NCBI RefSeq assembly: GCF_014695725.1
Contig: NZ_JACJOU010000004.1
Location: 248,001-312,000 of the forward strand
From: Microcoleus sp. FACHB-672
GTDB taxonomy: Bacteria > Cyanobacteriota > Cyanobacteriia > Cyanobacteriales > Oscillatoriaceae
Direction: 5' to 3'
DNA length: 64,000 nucleotides
The notes under the pieces were generated by a model. That model had not been told where the DNA came from. It did not search any database and saw only the letters and a program-made list of their open reading frames with translations. Each line of letters starts with the position of its first letter. Position 1 is the stretch's first letter. Positions 8,552-17,458 of the stretch are shown here, in pieces. Both the position numbers and the translations under genes were made by a program.

Positions 8552-9310
8552 TTAATTTTTTAATTCCCAAGCTGCTGCCAGGAGCGACAAAGCAACAACC
8601 GGCGCAGTCACAGCTCTAAGAATACGACGCCCTAAAGACACAGGTTGAAAACCGGCTGCAATCGCTGCTTCTACCTCTGCCGGCGTCCAGCCGCCTTCAG
8701 GGCCGGTGGCAATCACAATTTTAGATTTTAAATTAGAAATTTGAGGCTTTTCCGCTAACAGACAATCCAGTAAATGGGGAGACTCACCACGAGCGACACA
8801 AATATATTGCCGATCTGTTTCTTTTAAAAAAGAACTCTTGACAAATGACAAACCTGTGGTGAATTCGTTTACTTCTTGAATAGCAGGAATAATTTGGCGT
8901 TCTGATTGCTCAGCTGCCTCTTGGGCAATGCGCCGCCAGCGTTCAAGCTTCTGCGAACTGGGGTTAAGCAGAGTGCGCTCACTCAACACCGGCATCATGT
9001 AACTCACCCCTATCTCTGTACAGTGACGCACGATCTCATCAAAGCCATTGCCTTTTGGCAACGCCACCATCAGCGTCACCTCCACCGGCAGCTCAGTTTG
9101 TGCCGCCGGCATCAGCTCTAAAATTTGCGCTTCTTGGAGCGAGATGAGTTCAGCAAGCCACCATTGCCCCTGTGGTTCCATCGCCACAAAGCGATCACCC
9201 CCCCGCAACCGCAAGACACGTCCCAAATAATGCTGTTGTTCAGCACTCAGGAGAATTTGCTGGTTGTGGAGTTGAGAGGGGGTGATCGCTAGCCGTTGTA
9301 GTTGAGCCAA
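8552..9310 (-). CDS. rsmE: 16S rRNA (uracil-1498-N3) methyltransferase
   Basis: 252 residues of the RsmE/SPOUT class, which methylates N3 of U1498 in 16S rRNA using S-adenosylmethionine. The N-terminal PUA-like domain contains HYLGRVLRLRGGD. The knotted SPOUT domain contains LPKGNGFDEIVRHCTEIGV and the cofactor motif IATGPEGGW. The terminal LGRRILRAVTAP is the family signature. An oddity is a lengthened loop before the GPEGG strand, reading ISNLKSKI, whose DNA matches a dispersed intergenic AT-rich repeat. It appears to be an in-frame captured copy. The gene follows sir on the same strand after a repeat-rich spacer. Confidence 0.95.
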   Translation of the reverse strand: MAQLQRLAITPSQLHNQQILLSAEQQHYLGRVLRLRGGDRFVAMEPQGQWWLAELISLQEAQILELMPAAQTELPVEVTLMVALPKGNGFDEIVRHCTEIGVSYMMPVLSERTLLNPSSQKLERWRRIAQEAAEQSERQIIPAIQEVNEFTTGLSFVKSSFLKETDRQYICVARGESPHLLDCLLAEKPQISNLKSKIVIATGPEGGWTPAEVEAAIAAGFQPVSLGRRILRAVTAPVVALSLLAAAWELKN

Positions 9311-9389
9311 TTAAAAATTGAGGACACAGAGCACAGGATAAAGGATACAAGAAAAGCACTAGCCTTTAGCCCTGGAATCAGCAATGAGG

Positions 9390-9478
9390 GAATAGGGCAA
9401 GGCTGCGCCAACCTAAAGGTAGGGGAATAGGGAATAGGGGAGAAATCCCCTTCTCTTCTCCCTAGCCCCTAGCCCCTC
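9390..9478. repeat. STRR-type heptad repeats and foldback
   Basis: GGGAATA/GGGGAGA units on one arm face CCCTAGCCCCTAGCCCC units on the other, forming an imperfect foldback between sir and rsmE. Heptameric G- and C-rich arrays of this type are known in filamentous cyanobacteria (STRR). The arms could also act as the terminator of sir, whose stop codon is at 9479. Confidence 0.6.
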
Positions 9479-11488
9479 TTACCCCTCTCCCTTGGCAGTT
9501 TTCAGGTAAGATTCGATGATCTCAGTAGCCAGTTGAACCAGGGGCTTAGCCTGACGCTTTGCCTCTGCTTTTAGCTCTGTGTAAACCTCATGGCGAAGGC
9601 TAACGCGATGCCGGATATTCGCATCTGCGGGGGCATTTGCAGAAGTTTCAACTTGGCCGTTTTCCTCGCTGGTGGAGGTAATCTCTTGGTTGTTAGTGTC
9701 GGTAGTCTCGGTAGTCATCGTGGAAGCAGCTGAGTAGGTGGTGGTAAATTGACGGATGGCTTGAAAACCGGCCCGATCACAAAAATCCCCAAAACTTTCT
9801 GCAGGTTGCCGTTCTTTTTTGAAATAAACAAAAATCGGCTCTAGAAAAGTTTCCAGGTCATTGATATGTAGCCGGTCGTCGTAGGTTTGGGCTAGCCGCG
9901 TTTGGCCAGGAGAACCCCCCAGCCAAACCTGATAGGTTTCCGGGGCACGGCCAACAAACCCTAATTCCGCCATGTAAGGACGAGCGCAGCCATTTGGGCA
10001 GCCGGTCATCCGCACGACAAAATGCTCTTGTTCCATGCCCAGCTTGTCCAACAGCGCCCGAATCCGATCCAGTATACCAGGCATCGCCCGCTCTGATTCG
10101 GTCGTGGCCAAGCCACAGGTGGGCAAAGCTGGACACGCCATTGACAAGCGTAGCAAGGGATCGATTTCTTTGAGCTGTTGGATGCCGCGGCTGTTAAGAA
10201 TCTCTTGAATTTCGGCTTGGCTGGCTGGGTCAATATCATACAGCAGAACGTTTTGATGGGGCGTCAGCAGCATCGGCACGTTGAACTTCTGTACAATTTC
10301 CCGCAGGGCAGTTTTTAGCTGGAATTGGTCTTCATCTTTAATCCGGCCATTTTCCACGGAAATGCCCACAAACAGTTTGCCATCTCCCTGTTCGTGCCAT
10401 CCTAGGAAGTCTAAATACTTCCACTCAGGCAGCGGTTTTAAAGGCTGGATCGATTTGCCGAAGTAGCCTTCTACTGTGCTGCGGAATTTCTCAACTCCCC
10501 ATTCCTCAAGGAGATATTTCATTCGCGAATGACGCCGGTCGGCGCGGTCGCCATAATCGCGCTGCGTCGCTACAATGGCTTTCACCAAGTCGTAGACATC
10601 TGCTTTGGCAACATAGCCGATTGGATCAGCTAAACGTGCAAATGTTTCTTCTTTATTATGAGTGCGGCCCAAACCGCCGCCGGCAAATACGTTAAATCCT
10701 TCTAATTCCCCTGCTTCATTGGTCATTACCACCAAGCTGAGATCCTGGGAAAAGAGGTCTACTGAGTTATCGCCCGGTACAGTGACGGCGCATTTGAACT
10801 TGCGCGGCATATAATGAGTGCCGTAAATCGGCTCCACTGTGTCGTGGAAGATAGTGCCGTTACCGTTACGCTGTCTTGCTGCGACAACTTCTGGGTTTTC
10901 TTCAGCAGAAATAACTTTTTCGCCATCCAACCAAATTTCATAATATGCGCCGGTTTGCGGGGTCAGCAGGTCGGCGATGTTATTGGCGTACTCGAAAGCA
11001 TACTGATAGTCACGGCGGTTTCTGTACGGTGCCGGTGGTCCCATCACGTTACGGTTGACGTCGCCGCAAGCGCCTAAAGTTGACCCCATGTTTTTGATGA
11101 TGGAGGAGAAAGCCACTTTGAGGTTTTTCTTTAAAATGCCGTGCAGTTGAACGCCTTGGCGAGTGGTGACGCGAAGGGTGTGGTTGCCGTACTCGTCAGA
11201 CAGTCGGTCTAGTGCGAGATATAGCTGCGGCGGAGTGAAACCACCGGGGTTGCGGGTACGCAGCATGAACTGGTAGTCCTTCTCCTGCCCCTTAACCCGA
11301 TTATCCCGGTTGTCTTGTTGATACGACCCATGAAATTTGAGAATTTGAATGGCATCTTCAGTGAAATGAGTCGTATCTTCTAGTAATTCACTTGCAACAG
11401 GTTCGCGCAAGAAATTGCTGCGTTCCTTAAGACCTTCCACTTTGGAAGGTTTGCGTTCAGTGGGAGTGGGGATGGGAGTTTTAACCAT
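9479..11488 (-). CDS. sir: ferredoxin-dependent sulfite reductase with C-terminal DNA-binding-like tail
   Basis: 669 residues. It reduces sulfite to sulfide in assimilatory sulfur metabolism using ferredoxin, with a siroheme and a 4Fe-4S cluster. The cluster cysteines are visible as C452, C458, C497 and C501 (CPALPTC then TGCPNGC). The N-terminal half carries paired sulfite/nitrite-reductase ferredoxin-like and siroheme domains, including [13 protein letters not shown] and [12 protein letters not shown] near residues 105-165. The core ends near residue 585. The last 85 residues are a Thr/Glu/Asn-rich linker followed by [20 protein letters not shown], which looks like a ribbon-helix-helix element. 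The nearest upstream gene on this strand is 400 bases away, so it has its own promoter region. Confidence 0.95.
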   Translation of the reverse strand: MVKTPIPTPTERKPSKVEGLKERSNFLREPVASELLEDTTHFTEDAIQILKFHGSYQQDNRDNRVKGQEKDYQFMLRTRNPGGFTPPQLYLALDRLSDEYGNHTLRVTTRQGVQLHGILKKNLKVAFSSIIKNMGSTLGACGDVNRNVMGPPAPYRNRRDYQYAFEYANNIADLLTPQTGAYYEIWLDGEKVISAEENPEVVAARQRNGNGTIFHDTVEPIYGTHYMPRKFKCAVTVPGDNSVDLFSQDLSLVVMTNEAGELEGFNVFAGGGLGRTHNKEETFARLADPIGYVAKADVYDLVKAIVATQRDYGDRADRRHSRMKYLLEEWGVEKFRSTVEGYFGKSIQPLKPLPEWKYLDFLGWHEQGDGKLFVGISVENGRIKDEDQFQLKTALREIVQKFNVPMLLTPHQNVLLYDIDPASQAEIQEILNSRGIQQLKEIDPLLRLSMACPALPTCGLATTESERAMPGILDRIRALLDKLGMEQEHFVVRMTGCPNGCARPYMAELGFVGRAPETYQVWLGGSPGQTRLAQTYDDRLHINDLETFLEPIFVYFKKERQPAESFGDFCDRAGFQAIRQFTTTYSAASTMTTETTDTNNQEITSTSEENGQVETSANAPADANIRHRVSLRHEVYTELKAEAKRQAKPLVQLATEIIESYLKTAKGEG

Positions 11489-11908
11489 GAGAACGATGCA
11501 GTAGAAGTTGGCAAAAGGGCAAGGAGTGGAACAGGGTGTCTCTGTACGTGCGATGATTTCGTCAGGCTGCGCACGATAGAGACTTGCTAGGAAAACAAAA
11601 ATCTACAGACGCCTAACTCTGGGAATACGAACAACGGAAATCCGGTCGGAATTGTGATGAATACTCTAAGTTTATCATTGCCTGTCCTTTACTGGGACTT
11701 TTTTATCAATTATGAGTAAATGTCTAGGGCTAAGCAAATGGGATTGACCGACATTAAGACCTGTTGAGCAGTCTTTCAACAAATTTAATTATATTTTCAT
11801 AAAGCAAGTAGGGTGAGCATTGCCCACCCTACTGATAAGAAGCTGAGAAACCTTTACAGACGTGCCTACTCGGTTTTCTACAAGCTATTTCAAGTTTTTT
11901 GGAAACGA
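11489..11908 (-). promoter_or_regulatory. sir upstream region, no gene
   Basis: This 420-base spacer lies 5' of sir and 3' of the barrel-like gene. It contains the palindrome at 11808-11832. No confident -10/-35 pair or regulator site could be picked by eye, but any sir promoter must lie here. Confidence 0.4.
11808..11832. repeat. dispersed palindrome GTAGGGTGAGCA..TGCCCACCCTAC
   Basis: Two 12-base arms with one mismatch around a single central base. Similar GGGTGGGCATGCCCACCC-like palindromes occur at 55756-55772 and, weaker, at 462-481. It resembles a repeat common in cyanobacterial spacers. It lies downstream of the gene at 11909-12439 and may act as its terminator. Confidence 0.6.
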
Positions 11909-12439
11909 TTAGAAGTGATAACCGGCACCAAATTGGAAGCTAAGAGCAGAGGCTGGACTGTTTTGATAAGCATTAATTCCTAGCTTGGCATCTGAGTAAA
12001 CAACAATGCTTTTAGCGACTTTCGCTTCGACGCCGGTTGTTAGCACGACTGCATCTTTATTGCCGGCAGGCGTAGGTTTTCCATTAGCTTCTACAAAAGA
12101 GTAGCCAACGCCGGCATAAAGATTCGTATTATTGTTAACGGCTAAATCGTAGGAAATAATTGGCATAATTGCACTGGTTTCATTACTGAAAAGCACAGCG
12201 CCACGCAGAGACACCGGTACATTTGGAAGTGCATAACGCCCTTGAATATTTCCGCCAAGTGTAGCAGCATCACCATCTTGTCCACCATTGGTAACGCCAG
12301 CAGAAACGCCGGCACCAATATAGCTAAATTTATGGGGTTCAGGCTGCGCAGACGCTTTGCCGGCAGTTCCAAAAAGAGGTGCCAAAATCAGAGCGGACAA
12401 AGCAGAAATTGTTAAGGCAGACTTGATAGAAAATTTCAT
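11909..12439 (-). CDS. secreted small beta-barrel-like outer membrane protein
   Basis: 176 residues. A clear Sec signal peptide (residues 1-31, ending around GKASA-QPEP) is followed by alternating strands such as FSYIGAGVSAGV, LGGNIQGRYALP, NLYAGVGYSFVEA and a final strand ending in GYHF. The terminal Phe is the usual mark of outer-membrane barrel proteins. The size suggests an eight-stranded barrel of the OmpA/OmpW or attacin-like kind. The function is unknown. It has its own upstream spacer and is followed by a palindrome that may end its transcript. Confidence 0.75.
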   Translation of the reverse strand: MKFSIKSALTISALSALILAPLFGTAGKASAQPEPHKFSYIGAGVSAGVTNGGQDGDAATLGGNIQGRYALPNVPVSLRGAVLFSNETSAIMPIISYDLAVNNNTNLYAGVGYSFVEANGKPTPAGNKDAVVLTTGVEAKVAKSIVVYSDAKLGINAYQNSPASALSFQFGAGYHF

Positions 12440-12815
12440 AGTATTCTCTCCAATCCTTGAGTTATGATTGTGTTCACTTACCTTTAAAGTCGTCTCCTCA
12501 AGTTTAAAAGTTCCAATAATTTTTCAGAAATATATTGACAAAAATCACTAAAAAGACTTTTCTACCTCTCTAAAGTTCCCAAATATTTTTGCTCTCTTGT
12601 TTCCCTTTTGCCGCACCCGATGTAAACTATTGAAATGGCATATTAGAGAGCGAATTATTCCCTGGAAGACCGCTTATAGCGCAGGATTAAGATAGTAACC
12701 ACTGTTAAGAGACTGTTTTTAAACTGTCACAAGTTGCAGCAATATGATTGTTATATGAAATAATTTATAAACAGAAAAACTAGAAGTAACTGAATTAAAA
12801 GACTCACTAGAGAAG
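12440..12815. other. AT-rich spacer, promoter side of the barrel gene
   Basis: No gene seen. Several AT-rich stretches near 12520-12620 could include the promoter of the minus-strand gene at 11909-12439. I cannot assign elements. Confidence 0.4.
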
Positions 12816-12931
12816 CTTTTTATTATTCCAAAGAAGACAAGCGCAATTGCCAAACATCCTAGAGAAGCAGGGACTTTTTATTATTCCAAAGAAGACAAGC
12901 GCAATTGCCAAACATCCTAAAGAAACAGGGA
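12816..12931. repeat. two tandem copies of a 58-base unit
   Basis: The unit 12816-12873 recurs at 12874-12931 with two differences near its end. The copies begin with CTTTTTATTATTCC. A partial third boundary (CTAGAGAAGC at 12807) suggests slippage or an unequal crossover. It lies between the barrel gene and recA and has no convincing coding content. Confidence 0.8.
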
Positions 12932-13004
12932 AACGCAGATAAAAGGCTGGCAGGATGCCGGCACCCCAGATAAATTTTGCGAGGTCACAGCACCGAAAGA
13001 CACA

Positions 13005-13048
13005 AAACCCGCATGACAAAGCCTGGAATTGCTTCATCATGCGGGTTT
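13005..13048 (-). terminator. Rho-independent terminator of recA
   Basis: Perfect 12-base stem (13005-13016 with 13037-13048), AAACCCGCATGA on both strands, with a 20-base loop. Read on the minus strand it is followed by TTTT. It starts about 55 bases after the recA stop codon. Confidence 0.8.
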
Positions 13049-13103
13049 ATTTAACCGCTCACCAGCAGCTCAATAGGAACCTCAAGCGCCGGCAAGATAG
13101 CAG

Positions 13104-14186
13104 TTAGTCTTCCTCAATATAGGCTTCATCTTCTTCATCTTCAGCCTCAATCTGCGTAACCGAGTTTGCTGAAACCACAGCACCGAGTTCCAGTTTTTGA
13201 CGGACGAGCTTCTCAACTTCGTCTGCAACAGCCGGATTGTCTTCTAGATACTTAATCGTATTGTCGCGTCCTTGACCGATGTTATCACCGTTGTAGCTAT
13301 ACCAAGCGCCCTTGCGGACAATCACAGCGGTTTCCTCGGCAATGTCAAGCATACAGCCGACGCGGGAAATGCCCTTGCCAAACAAAATGTCAAACTCGGC
13401 AATCCGGAAAGGCGGGGCAACCTTGTTTTTAGCCACTTTGACTTTGGCACGGATACCAAATTCTTCGGTGCCTTTTTTGAGAGTTTGCGCCCGACGAATA
13501 TCTAGGCGCACCGAGGCGTAGAATTTGAGAGCATTACCGCCCGTTGTGGTTTCTGGGTTGCCGTAGGTAACACCGATCTTTTGGCGCAACTGGTTAAGGA
13601 AAATAACCGTACAGCCAGATTTACCGATGTTGCCGGTGATCTTCCGCAGCGCTTGGCTCATCAAACGAGCTTGTAAGCCCATGTGGGAGTCGCCCATATC
13701 GCCTTCAATTTCAGCACGGGGCACCAATGCGGCGACTGAGTCAACAACGACGATATCAACCGCAACAGAACGGACAAGCTGATCGACGATTTCCAGCCCC
13801 ATCTCACCCGTATCTGGTTGGGAAACCAGCAGATTTGCGATATCGACATTCAGCGCGGCGGCATAGGTGGGATCTAGCGCGTGTTCGGCATCGACGAAGG
13901 CAGCAATCCCACCGGCTTTTTGCACTTCTGCGATCGCGTGCAGCGCCAGAGTCGTTTTCCCAGAACTCTCAGGACCATAAATTTCAATAACCCGTCCCTT
14001 GGGCAAGCCTCCGCCCAAGGCTAAGTCTAAAGTGAGTGCGCCGCTGGGGATGGTCTCCACCTTCATGCGGGTGGCATCTCCAAGTCGCATAATTGACCCT
14101 TTGCCAAAGCTGCGCTCAATTTGGTTGAGCACCATGTCCAAAGCTTTTTGCTTTTGGGCTTTATCAGTGGATTCTGTTGTTGCCAT
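13104..14186 (-). CDS. recA: RecA recombinase
   Basis: 360 residues from the ATG at 14186. A TTG twelve bases upstream would only add MRRG, and GGCGAGG lies upstream of the ATG. RecA polymerises on single-stranded DNA, drives strand exchange and promotes LexA-type self-cleavage. Visible are the Walker A loop [10 protein letters not shown], the conserved [10 protein letters not shown], the Walker B strand [10 protein letters not shown], loop L1 [18 protein letters not shown] and NQLRQKIGV. The C-terminal region ends in an acidic tail ([14 protein letters not shown]), usual for cyanobacterial RecA. It has a clear terminator downstream. No LexA-type box was recognised in the upstream 270 bases. 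Confidence 0.98.
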   Translation of the reverse strand: MATTESTDKAQKQKALDMVLNQIERSFGKGSIMRLGDATRMKVETIPSGALTLDLALGGGLPKGRVIEIYGPESSGKTTLALHAIAEVQKAGGIAAFVDAEHALDPTYAAALNVDIANLLVSQPDTGEMGLEIVDQLVRSVAVDIVVVDSVAALVPRAEIEGDMGDSHMGLQARLMSQALRKITGNIGKSGCTVIFLNQLRQKIGVTYGNPETTTGGNALKFYASVRLDIRRAQTLKKGTEEFGIRAKVKVAKNKVAPPFRIAEFDILFGKGISRVGCMLDIAEETAVIVRKGAWYSYNGDNIGQGRDNTIKYLEDNPAVADEVEKLVRQKLELGAVVSANSVTQIEAEDEEDEAYIEED

Positions 14187-14290
14187 GCCTCGCCTCAAGG
14201 TGAGAATTGTGGGTCGTTTGGATTTGGATGAGAGTTTTATTTTAACGTTTCGCTGGGGGGGTGGGGTGCTGGGAAATACCGAAGAAGAGA

Positions 14291-14337
14291 GGGAGTGTGG
14301 GCGAGGAGGCGAGGGGGAGTGTGGGTGAGGGGGCGAG
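14291..14337. repeat. two G-rich 24-base tandem repeats upstream of recA
   Basis: GGGAGTGTGGGCGAGGAGGCGAG (14291) and GGGAGTGTGGGTGAGGGGGCGAG (14315) repeat with a 24-base period. This purine-rich array belongs to the STRR-like class and lies in the recA 5' region. Confidence 0.65.
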
Positions 14338-14459
14338 GGGCAGATTTAGGGGGCTAAAAGCAAGCTGGTATCTGCGATCTGCGTTTGTTTAAATTTTTGT
14401 TAAGCCTTTTAAGTTTCGCACCGGCACTGAAGCTGGCTAAGTATTTCTGCCCTGTTTGT

Positions 14460-14729
14460 CTACGCTTTTGTCGGCACTTCAGCATCGGTGACAAATTTTT
14501 GCCAAAACCATAGTTCAGGTTCCAATACCAGATGCCGGTTAACATCGCGCACAGCAACGGGGTGATATCCCTGCTGACGCCATTCTTTACGCTTGATATC
14601 AGGCAGGCGAGTCACTAAGACGCAGTGGTGCTTATTGAAGACAGCAACATAAGTGCCGTCGCGCCGGTAAATTCTATCGGCCACCCAAAATCCTTTCACT
14701 TGTTGGGCTTTGACGATTCCTACCGGCAA
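14460..14729 (-). CDS. 89-residue protein of unknown function, TTG start
   Basis: Unrecognised but coding-like. The sequence has a balanced, structured composition with VKGFWVADRIYRRDGTYVAVFNKHHCVLVTRLPDIKRKEW. There is no ATG near the 5' end, but a TTG at 14729 is preceded by TTAGGAGATT, a strong Shine-Dalgarno five to six bases away, which decides the start. The predicted fold is alpha/beta with several strands; no motif or signal peptide is seen. It lies 17 bases after the tiny frame at 14747-14854 on the same strand, so the two may be co-transcribed. It is followed by a 260-base spacer before recA. Confidence 0.6.
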   Translation of the reverse strand: MPVGIVKAQQVKGFWVADRIYRRDGTYVAVFNKHHCVLVTRLPDIKRKEWRQQGYHPVAVRDVNRHLVLEPELWFWQKFVTDAEVPTKA

Positions 14730-14746
14730 AATCTCCTAATTGTTGT

Positions 14747-14854
14747 TTAAATCTTCCTACTCCAGGCCGGCAAGCACCAAACCTCAAAGAATTTACGGGC
14801 CGCTTCCCGCATTAGTTGATAATTGCGTAGATGTTCAGGGGCCAAATCAGCCAT
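14747..14854 (-). CDS. possible 35-residue peptide
   Basis: From the ATG at 14854 to the stop at 14747: a helical, charged peptide (MADLAPEHLRNYQLMREAAR followed by a tryptophan-containing end). The frame stays open for about a dozen more codons upstream, to a stop, without an alternative start, so it could also be the tail of a decayed gene. There is no strong Shine-Dalgarno. It is included because it lies just upstream of, and on the same strand as, the TTG-start gene. Confidence 0.3.
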   Translation of the reverse strand: MADLAPEHLRNYQLMREAARKFFEVWCLPAWSRKI

Positions 14855-15119
14855 TTCGTTGCTGAGTTGGTCAAAGAATCTGTCTGCACCAGACTTCTAC
14901 AGTCTTTTCCGACTGTCTCGAAACAGTCTCAAGCCGATGCGTTCGCCCTGAATATACTGGTGGCACTCACACTGTCTGGTATGCCATTATCCTTTTGTGC
15001 GAATTTTTGTATCATTTAAGCCCCTCGAAAATCTCACACACAAGAATAGTTCCGTGATTCCCCGGTCGCTAGCAGTTAACTCACCCTCAATACTAAAAAG
15101 AGAATTAACTGCTCCAACC

Positions 15120-15419
15120 ATGAAAACAAAGTCCTCGCTTCTACTGATTTTAGCTGTCTTAGCTTCTTCTCTTGCTATTGCGCTACCCGCTAAAGCCATT
15201 TGCAAAGTAACAGACCCAACAGGAACTCCACTTAATGTGCGTGATCGGCCAAGCGGTGAAGTTATAAATACCCTTCGCAACGGTTGGATCGTGTACATTG
15301 AAGACTCAGCAACCGACGACCAAGGCCGTCCTTGGGTTAAAGTAGGCAGCTATTCCGAGGAAGGATACGACTCATGGGGTTGGGTTATTAGAGAGTTTAT
15401 TAGCTGCTACAAGACTTGA
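15120..15419 (+). CDS. secreted SH3-like domain protein
   Basis: 99 residues from the ATG at 15120; a longer frame extends upstream, but its added residues break the signal peptide. Residues 1-25 (KTKSSLLLILAVLASSLAIALPAKA) form a Sec signal peptide. The mature part, ICKVTDPTGTPLNVRDRPSG followed by strands ending in WGWVIREFI, is a bacterial SH3_3 domain of about 65 residues. A Cys pair is present. SH3 domains of this type usually bind cell-wall peptides; a periplasmic wall or protease-associated role is inferred. The neighbouring gene at 15515 is another small secreted protein on the same strand. Confidence 0.8.
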   Translation: MKTKSSLLLILAVLASSLAIALPAKAICKVTDPTGTPLNVRDRPSGEVINTLRNGWIVYIEDSATDDQGRPWVKVGSYSEEGYDSWGWVIREFISCYKT

Positions 15420-15514
15420 ACTCACCTTCCAATTCCAATGAGTTGGACTGCGTCTTTAACACCAGATTTCGGCTGATTTCAGAATATAAATTTTCCTAAT
15501 TTCAGGGAAAATAG

Positions 15515-15895
15515 TTGAATAAACGTTTAATGGGTAAAGCAATGAAAAGAAATTGGCTGATTACACTCGCCCTTGTCTCCATCGCACTTCCTGTTAGGGC
15601 AGAGGAAACTAGATGTGGATGGCTACATAATCCCACGCCTGCAAACTGGTATCTAGACGATAGAGATAACAATTGGGTTATTTCAATGCAAGGAGGATAT
15701 CAAGCAGAGGGAATGGACAATATACCCAGTTTTAACGAACAGGAATATGTTAAAACCAATGGTTACTATGGATATGGCTGTGCTTGTTTGGATGTTGAAA
15801 CAGATAGCAATACGGGGAAAATTCTCACAATTCAGAGTGGTGAAATGTTGCCCTTAAATGCTTGCAGCACAGATCCAAATTTGCCACAAAGATGA
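15515..15895 (+). CDS. DUF4087-like secreted protein
   Basis: Up to 126 residues. Candidate starts are TTG 15515, with AGGG seven bases upstream, and ATGs at 15530 and 15542. The signal peptide LITLALVSIALPVRAEE lies at residues 14-30 of the longest form. The mature protein has RCGWLHNPTPANWYLDDRDN and YGYGCACLDVETD, a pattern I associate with the DUF4087 family, and conserved Cys residues probably forming disulfides. No enzymatic motif is present. It follows the SH3-like gene by about 95 bases and may share its transcript. Confidence 0.75.
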   Translation: MNKRLMGKAMKRNWLITLALVSIALPVRAEETRCGWLHNPTPANWYLDDRDNNWVISMQGGYQAEGMDNIPSFNEQEYVKTNGYYGYGCACLDVETDSNTGKILTIQSGEMLPLNACSTDPNLPQR

Positions 15896-16100
15896 GTTTT
15901 TGAATAAGCTTTAAAGCTTTCTATATATAGCAGTTCTCAATTGGATGAAAAACTGGGGAAAGTCAAAAAGAGCTTGGAGGGAAGCCCCCAAACTCCCTCC
16001 AAATGTGGTGATTTGCTGAGCGGCAAGACCCCCAAAGACAATTGTGAAAGAGCCATTTGGATTTGAAACCCTAGATTGAATACGAACGAGAATTATACGG

Positions 16101-17315
16101 TTAGGCGATGCTGCCGCGCTTGCGGGCTTCTTTATACGATGTGCCCACATTTTGTAAGCCGGCTCTAATCATCTCTCGTTCCAGCAGTGAAAAGAAACGG
16201 GCGCGATCACCTCCTCGCACAACGGCTTGATTGTGAGCTTCTGCAAGTGCAACCGGATAACCATAGCCTTTCTGCACCTGAGCAACGGTTAAACTTAAGG
16301 TGGAGTCTAGCAGGTCGGGGTTTTCAGCCACCCACGCCGGCACCTCTATGCGAGCAATTTCAGTCCCGACATGGACATAGCAGAAATATATCGTGTGAGG
16401 GCCATACTGATCCAAAATGGGGGCAGAACTGCGCCACAGGGGACTTCGCTGCCCCGGTTCCAGCAAGGAGGCCCATAAGGCAGCATCTCGCAAGGGTTCA
16501 AAAACCTGGCAGGGTGCTTTGATCGGTTTGCCGGCAGCGTCTAAAGGCATCGTCGGCGGGCAATGGGTGACGCAGTTAGGAACTTCGTGAGGGCAAGCTT
16601 CCAAGCGCAGAAAGTTGATCGCTTCAATGCTGCGGGAGGCGCTGAGATATCCGACAATCGGAATTTGAGCGGCTTGTAGCTTGTCCCAGGCATCGAGAAT
16701 TGTGCAGAGGATGCGATCGCGTGCCTCAGTTGGCAGCGGTTCTAAAAACCAGTAAATTAGCGAACCGTCCACCATTGCGATGGTTGGCACCGGCAGCGCG
16801 GGAGCTGGTGCCCACACATTACAGGCTAGTTCTGCTAATATCGTTGCCTCCGATGCCGTGCGCCGGTAGCCCATCCACTCTTCTGTGCGAATTCCCCATT
16901 GCCGAGATTCATAAAGGTCTTCGGGCCGGTAGAATACTTCGGGAAGGCTGTCTAAAAGGGGATGCCGACTTTCGCCATAGTGCAATACCACTCTGCCCAC
17001 GTTAATTAAATAGCAGTATGCGATTTCATGGTGGTTCGGGGCAATTTGAGAGCCATCTGTGGCAATGACGGTGTGGACAGGTGGTGCCGGCGCAATGTAG
17101 ACGCGAGTTTGTAAATCCTCAACCGGCTCGGCAGCGGTAAAGATCAGGCGATTTCGCCAAGCTTGTTGTTTCGTGACTAATTCCGCATAATGAGCTTCGG
17201 CTCTGTGCATCAGGTGCTGGGCTAAGTCTAAGCGGTGGCGACCTGCATGGGCCTCTTGGGTGAGATGCTTACTGATGCCGGGAAGTTGCCGTGCGAGTTG
17301 TGTGAGATCAAGCAT
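16101..17315 (-). CDS. NurA-domain nuclease
   Basis: 404 residues with the NurA domain of the RNase H-like nuclease class. The two metal-binding strands are visible: VIATDGSQIAP with Asp87, and TIAMVDGSLIYWF with Asp183. Further conserved residues are in HVGTEIARIEVPAW and RGGDRARFFSLLEREMI near the C-terminus. NurA is a 5'-3' exonuclease/endonuclease that works with the HerA hexameric ATPase in DNA end resection, well studied in archaea and present in some bacteria. A HerA-type ATPase is encoded at 44012-45757 in this same window, 27 kb away. The start at 17315 gives the full N-terminal helical region. It seems to be a single-gene transcript. Confidence 0.85.
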   Translation of the reverse strand: MLDLTQLARQLPGISKHLTQEAHAGRHRLDLAQHLMHRAEAHYAELVTKQQAWRNRLIFTAAEPVEDLQTRVYIAPAPPVHTVIATDGSQIAPNHHEIAYCYLINVGRVVLHYGESRHPLLDSLPEVFYRPEDLYESRQWGIRTEEWMGYRRTASEATILAELACNVWAPAPALPVPTIAMVDGSLIYWFLEPLPTEARDRILCTILDAWDKLQAAQIPIVGYLSASRSIEAINFLRLEACPHEVPNCVTHCPPTMPLDAAGKPIKAPCQVFEPLRDAALWASLLEPGQRSPLWRSSAPILDQYGPHTIYFCYVHVGTEIARIEVPAWVAENPDLLDSTLSLTVAQVQKGYGYPVALAEAHNQAVVRGGDRARFFSLLEREMIRAGLQNVGTSYKEARKRGSIA

Positions 17316-17458
17316 AATAATTCAGGGTTAATCATTAGAGGTGAGTGGTTTTCTCATCACGACTTTGTTCTAAGCCACTAACCTGTCTCATGATTTTATG
17401 CAATTTCAAAGCAAAATGGGATGAAATTTTAGATTGCTATGTTAATCAGCATCTAATT

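Noticed and set aside
12807-13040. 77-codon frame on the minus strand over the 58-base repeats
   Set aside because: Composition follows the tandem DNA repeat, it overlaps the recA terminator stem, and it has no conserved protein features.
15911-16150. 79-codon minus-strand frame next to the NurA gene
   Set aside because: It overlaps the NurA coding sequence and a low-complexity spacer, with no conserved features.
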